7,751 bases of DNA from Mycobacterium sp. (GTDB taxonomy: Bacteria > Actinomycetota > Actinomycetes > Mycobacteriales > Mycobacteriaceae): positions 1 to 7,751 of the forward strand of contig JAGQTR010000171.1 of the NCBI GenBank assembly GCA_020438915.1, read 5' to 3'. The notes under the pieces are model-generated. The model was not told where the DNA came from, ran no database searches, and worked only from the letters and a program-made list of their open reading frames with translations. The position numbers were made by a program, and so were the translations under genes. Positions 5,616 to 7,751 of this stretch are shown piece after piece (within the stretch, counting starts at the first letter, position 1; each line of letters starts with the position of its first letter).

Positions 5616-7751
5616 CTACTGCTTGGCCATATTCGCAAAGCGCGACAAATGTAGTTGGTGCGCAACGGTGATCGTCTTCGTCGGTCCATTTCGGTGCTTG
5701 CCGAGGATCAGATCGGCCTCCCCGCCCCGCGGATCGTCCCGATCGAACGCATCCGGCCGATGCAGCAGGATGACCATGTCGGCATCTTGTTCCAGCGAAT
5801 TATGCAAGGCTATGCCGTTAGCCACAAAATTATGCGTTCTATCGACCGTTCCGTCGTAGACATCTTGCTCGCCGATACTGGTGATCTCCACAATTGGGTC
5901 CCAATACACATCGCTGGTCGCCAGGTCATGCAGTTCCCGATCCTCCAGAACCGCCGCCGCCCGATGCAGCTTCACATCGTTGACCTTCTGCCACACCGCC
6001 GTCGGCACCGTGTCAGCATGGGTGCGCCGGTCGACGCCTTGTAGGTTTGCCACAATCTCCTCGGCTGCGACGCTTTTCACTCCATGGACGCCTATGTCAT
6101 TTAGGAACATCAGTTGGTTCTCGGTGCCATAGATGTTGAGGTGCCAACAATCCCGATATCCGGCTTTAGGTACGCGATAGATGTGTGACGCGATACCAAA
6201 TCGCAGCAGCAGTTGCATCACATCATCGACCAGCTGCCGACTGGTCGATGCGTAGTAGACACGGCCTTGGCCAATCTTAAAATCCCACCGCACCGAGCCG
6301 TCCGTCGCCCAGAGGTGCCGCAGGAACAATGCCACTTGGTCGTTGGGTAACGCGAAAACCTCTGCCGGCACAAACTTCTCGTAGCTGCGCTTGCCGAACA
6401 ATCCCAGCTTGTCCAGCCAGGCCGCGATCGGGTTGCGCTTGCCGTGGGTCAACCGATACGGCGCGGGCAACCTCAATGTGGTGACCCTAGCGGCCGGGTA
6501 GTCGTCGCGGATTGGGGTCACCCCGAAGCGCGCCGCGGAGATCTCTACCGCCGTCAGGTTGGCCTCATCCACCGATGCATACCGGATGGGCTGGCGCTTG
6601 GCGCACGACCCGTCACCGATCATGTGCGCCAACATCACCACCTCGGAGTCATGCATCCGCTGGGTCTGCACCGGTTCGGGCACCCGTCGCGGCGCTGCCA
6701 CGCGGGCGCCGACCGTCAACTCCCCCAATGGAGTCCAACCGTCGAAGGTCATGAACGGATGGTTGGCCGTCGCCTCGACCTCACGCCCGGACGCCAACCG
6801 CACCTTGAACACCTCTTTGTGCCCGCTGTAGAAGACGTTCGTCATCGGCCGCGCGACCATCCGCTTACGCTCATCGACCGACCACACCAGCGGGCGCTCA
6901 CCCGTGCGCATCAGCTCTCCGAACGTCACCTCGGCACCTGTGTCCGCCCGCAAGATTCGGGTGTTCGCGGTCAGGCAACCCGACTCGCGAAGATCAGAGA
7001 CCATCGGCTTCTTGTCGGTGCGCTGCTCGGGACCGCGGTTCAACTGGCTGATCGCCACCACCGGCACTTCGAGTTCCTTGGCCATCAACTTGAGGCTGCG
7101 GGAGAAGTCCGAGACCTCCTGCTGACGCGACTCGTACTTCTTTCCCGACGACATCAGCTGCATGTAGTCCACGACGATCAACCGCAGACCGGCCTTCTGA
7201 GACAACCGTCGAGCCTTGGCCCGGATCTCCATCATCGTCAGGTTCGGCGAGTCGTCGATGAACAAGGGGGCTTCGCTGATCTCGCTCATCCGGCGCGCCA
7301 ACCGCGTCCAGTCGTCGTCGCTCATCCGGCCCGAGCGCATGTCGGCAAGCTTGATCTTGGCCTCTGCGGACAACAACCGCATGACGATCTCGGACTTACT
7401 CATCTCCAAACTGAAGATCACGCTGGGCAACTGGTTCTTGATCGAGCACGACCGCATGAAATCCAAGCCGAGCGTGGAGTTGTGCGTCGGCACCATCCCG
7501 CGCCCGGCCAGGTAAAGGTGCTCGGCGTTGTCGACCTCGACACAACGCACCGGGACGGAGCCGACCCGGCGGACCCACTGGACCCCGACGGCTGCCCGCC
7601 CCGGCGCCAGCAGCACGCCGCCACGTCGGGTCGCATCCTGATGCCCGGCGGCGGCGGTCACGGTGTCCGCTGCCGCACGCAACATTCCGGTCGTGCGGAT
7701 GCCGAGGCTGGTCGGCCATTGATGCTGCTCGTCGGCGACGATCACGGTGCC
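5616..7751 (-). CDS. dnaB: Replicative DNA helicase DnaB, 3' part, with two inteins (gene runs off the right edge)
   Basis: Hexameric 5'-3' helicase that unwinds DNA at the replication fork. Reading from the right edge, the frame gives the end of a first intein (7479-7751), then helicase residues from STLGLDFMR (7478 down to 6978), a second intein (5799-6977), and the last 60 helicase residues SLEQDADMVILLHR to ANMAKQ. Helicase parts show IFSLEMSKSEIVMRLLSAE (motif H1a), Walker B LIVVDYMQLMSS, the H3 segment QQEVSDFSRSLKLMAKEL with the VVAISQLNRGPEQR that follows, and motif H4 SDLRESG/SLEQDAD split by intein 2. The Walker A lysine and the N-terminal domain lie outside the window. A GTG at 7743-7745 is inside intein 1 and is not the gene start. 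After both splicing events the exteins join in frame with Ser at each +1 position. There is no obvious terminator before vapB, 105 bases downstream on the same strand. Confidence 0.97.
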   Translation of the reverse strand, partial: GTVIVADEQHQWPTSLGIRTTGMLRAAADTVTAAAGHQDATRRGGVLLAPGRAAVGVQWVRRVGSVPVRCVEVDNAEHLYLAGRGMVPTHNSTLGLDFMRSCSIKNQLPSVIFSLEMSKSEIVMRLLSAEAKIKLADMRSGRMSDDDWTRLARRMSEISEAPLFIDDSPNLTMMEIRAKARRLSQKAGLRLIVVDYMQLMSSGKKYESRQQEVSDFSRSLKLMAKELEVPVVAISQLNRGPEQRTDKKPMVSDLRESGCLTANTRILRADTGAEVTFGELMRTGERPLVWSVDERKRMVARPMTNVFYSGHKEVFKVRLASGREVEATANHPFMTFDGWTPLGELTVGARVAAPRRVPEPVQTQRMHDSEVVMLAHMIGDGSCAKRQPIRYASVDEANLTAVEISAARFGVTPIRDDYPAARVTTLRLPAPYRLTHGKRNPIAAWLDKLGLFGKRSYEKFVPAEVFALPNDQVALFLRHLWATDGSVRWDFKIGQGRVYYASTSRQLVDDVMQLLLRFGIASHIYRVPKAGYRDCWHLNIYGTENQLMFLNDIGVHGVKSVAAEEIVANLQGVDRRTHADTVPTAVWQKVNDVKLHRAAAVLEDRELHDLATSDVYWDPIVEITSIGEQDVYDGTVDRTHNFVANGIALHNSLEQDADMVILLHRPDAFDRDDPRGGEADLILGKHRNGPTKTITVAHQLHLSRFANMAKQ
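5799..6977 (-). mobile_element. Intein 2 of DnaB (H4 site), class 1 with LAGLIDADG homing endonuclease
   Basis: 393 residues from Cys1 (CLTANTRIL, block A) to Asn393 (GIALHN, block G), followed by Ser of the C-extein. Block B has TANHPF with Thr70 and His73. Block F reads VYDGTVDRTHNFVAN with His382, and the penultimate His392 is present, so all class 1 splicing residues are there. The two LAGLIDADG-type motifs are MLAHMIGDGS (Asp122) and FLRHLWATDGS (Asp226), both with the metal-binding Asp, so the endonuclease looks intact. It interrupts the helicase H4 motif between RESG and SLEQDAD. To my recollection this is the site of the ~416-residue M. tuberculosis DnaB intein, also called DnaBi2. 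Its C-terminal third is noticeably less GC-rich than the rest of the gene. Confidence 0.95.
7479..7751 (-). other. Intein 1 of DnaB (P-loop site), C-terminal part, class 3 type
   Basis: The 91 codons at the right edge end with AGRGMVPTHN, the block G His-Asn, followed by Ser-Thr of the helicase P-loop; the intein therefore splits GK/ST of Walker A. The class 3 signature is visible: block B ADEQHQW with Trp (7716-7718), block F VRCVEVDNAEHLYLAG with Cys (7542-7544), and block G Thr in PTHN (7485-7487). The distance from this Cys to the last Asn is 21 residues, which matches Cys118 of the 139-residue M. smegmatis DnaBi1 as I recall it. That suggests a mini-intein with roughly 48 further residues off the edge. 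No endonuclease motif lies between blocks B and F, where one would be. Its first residue is not in view. Confidence 0.9.

Noticed and set aside
5140..5859. Plus-strand frame of 239 codons
   Set aside because: Ser/Arg-rich antisense shadow of vapBC and the end of dnaB, with no recognisable motif.
7743..7745. GTG as the start of dnaB
   Set aside because: It lies within block B of intein 1; the frame continues open to the right edge.
1..7751. tRNA/rRNA genes, CRISPR arrays, IS elements and transposases
   Set aside because: Read for on both strands; no cloverleaf, regularly spaced repeats, terminal inverted repeats or transposase motifs were found.

Overview
The window reads as chromosomal DNA of a GC-rich actinobacterium, almost certainly a non-tuberculous Mycobacterium. 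The main reasons are a dnaB helicase gene interrupted by two inteins at the two sites known from mycobacterial DnaB, and a block (TetR regulator, divergent APH-like kinase, DUF-type partner) that matches the order, orientation and sizes of M. tuberculosis Rv3167c-Rv3168-Rv3169 as I recall them. GTG starts and GC-rich codons agree.

Layout, left to right. (1) 1-304, minus strand: the first 58 codons of a MazF/PemK toxin gene, running off the left edge. It is preceded by a very short reading frame that looks like the C-terminal remnant of its antitoxin, joined to it by a one-base TAGTG overlap. (2) 357-1322, minus: an alpha/beta hydrolase of unknown substrate. (3) 1323-1615: about 290 bases with no convincing gene. 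(4) 1616-2227, minus: a TetR regulator. It is divergent from (5) 2294-4535, plus: a two-gene operon of an aminoglycoside-phosphotransferase-fold kinase and a conserved protein of unknown function. The 66-base divergent spacer holds a perfect 10-bp inverted repeat that covers the likely promoter. (6) 4536-4833: about 300 bases between convergent genes, with nothing firmly recognisable. (7) 4834-5510, minus: a complete type II toxin-antitoxin pair (Phd/YefM-type antitoxin, PIN-domain VapC toxin) with a 4-base overlap and an inverted-repeat operator upstream. (8) 5616-7751, minus: the 3' part of dnaB.

The dnaB part is the most informative. It encodes the C-terminal ~91 residues of a class 3 intein inserted in the P-loop, with the Trp-Cys-Thr signature visible. 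Next come 167 residues of helicase, then a full 393-residue class 1 intein with a two-motif LAGLIDADG endonuclease inserted in motif H4, then the last 60 helicase residues. Active helicase therefore needs two splicing reactions, and the first intein is of the type reported to be oxidation-sensitive in M. smegmatis.

The genes to the left of dnaB in this view look accessory. Two toxin-antitoxin modules flank the TetR/kinase/DUF block and the hydrolase. In M. tuberculosis, dnaB is followed by another toxin-antitoxin pair (darTG, Rv0059-Rv0060), so the stretch downstream of dnaB may be a recurrent integration spot. No RNA gene, CRISPR array, IS element or transposase was seen.
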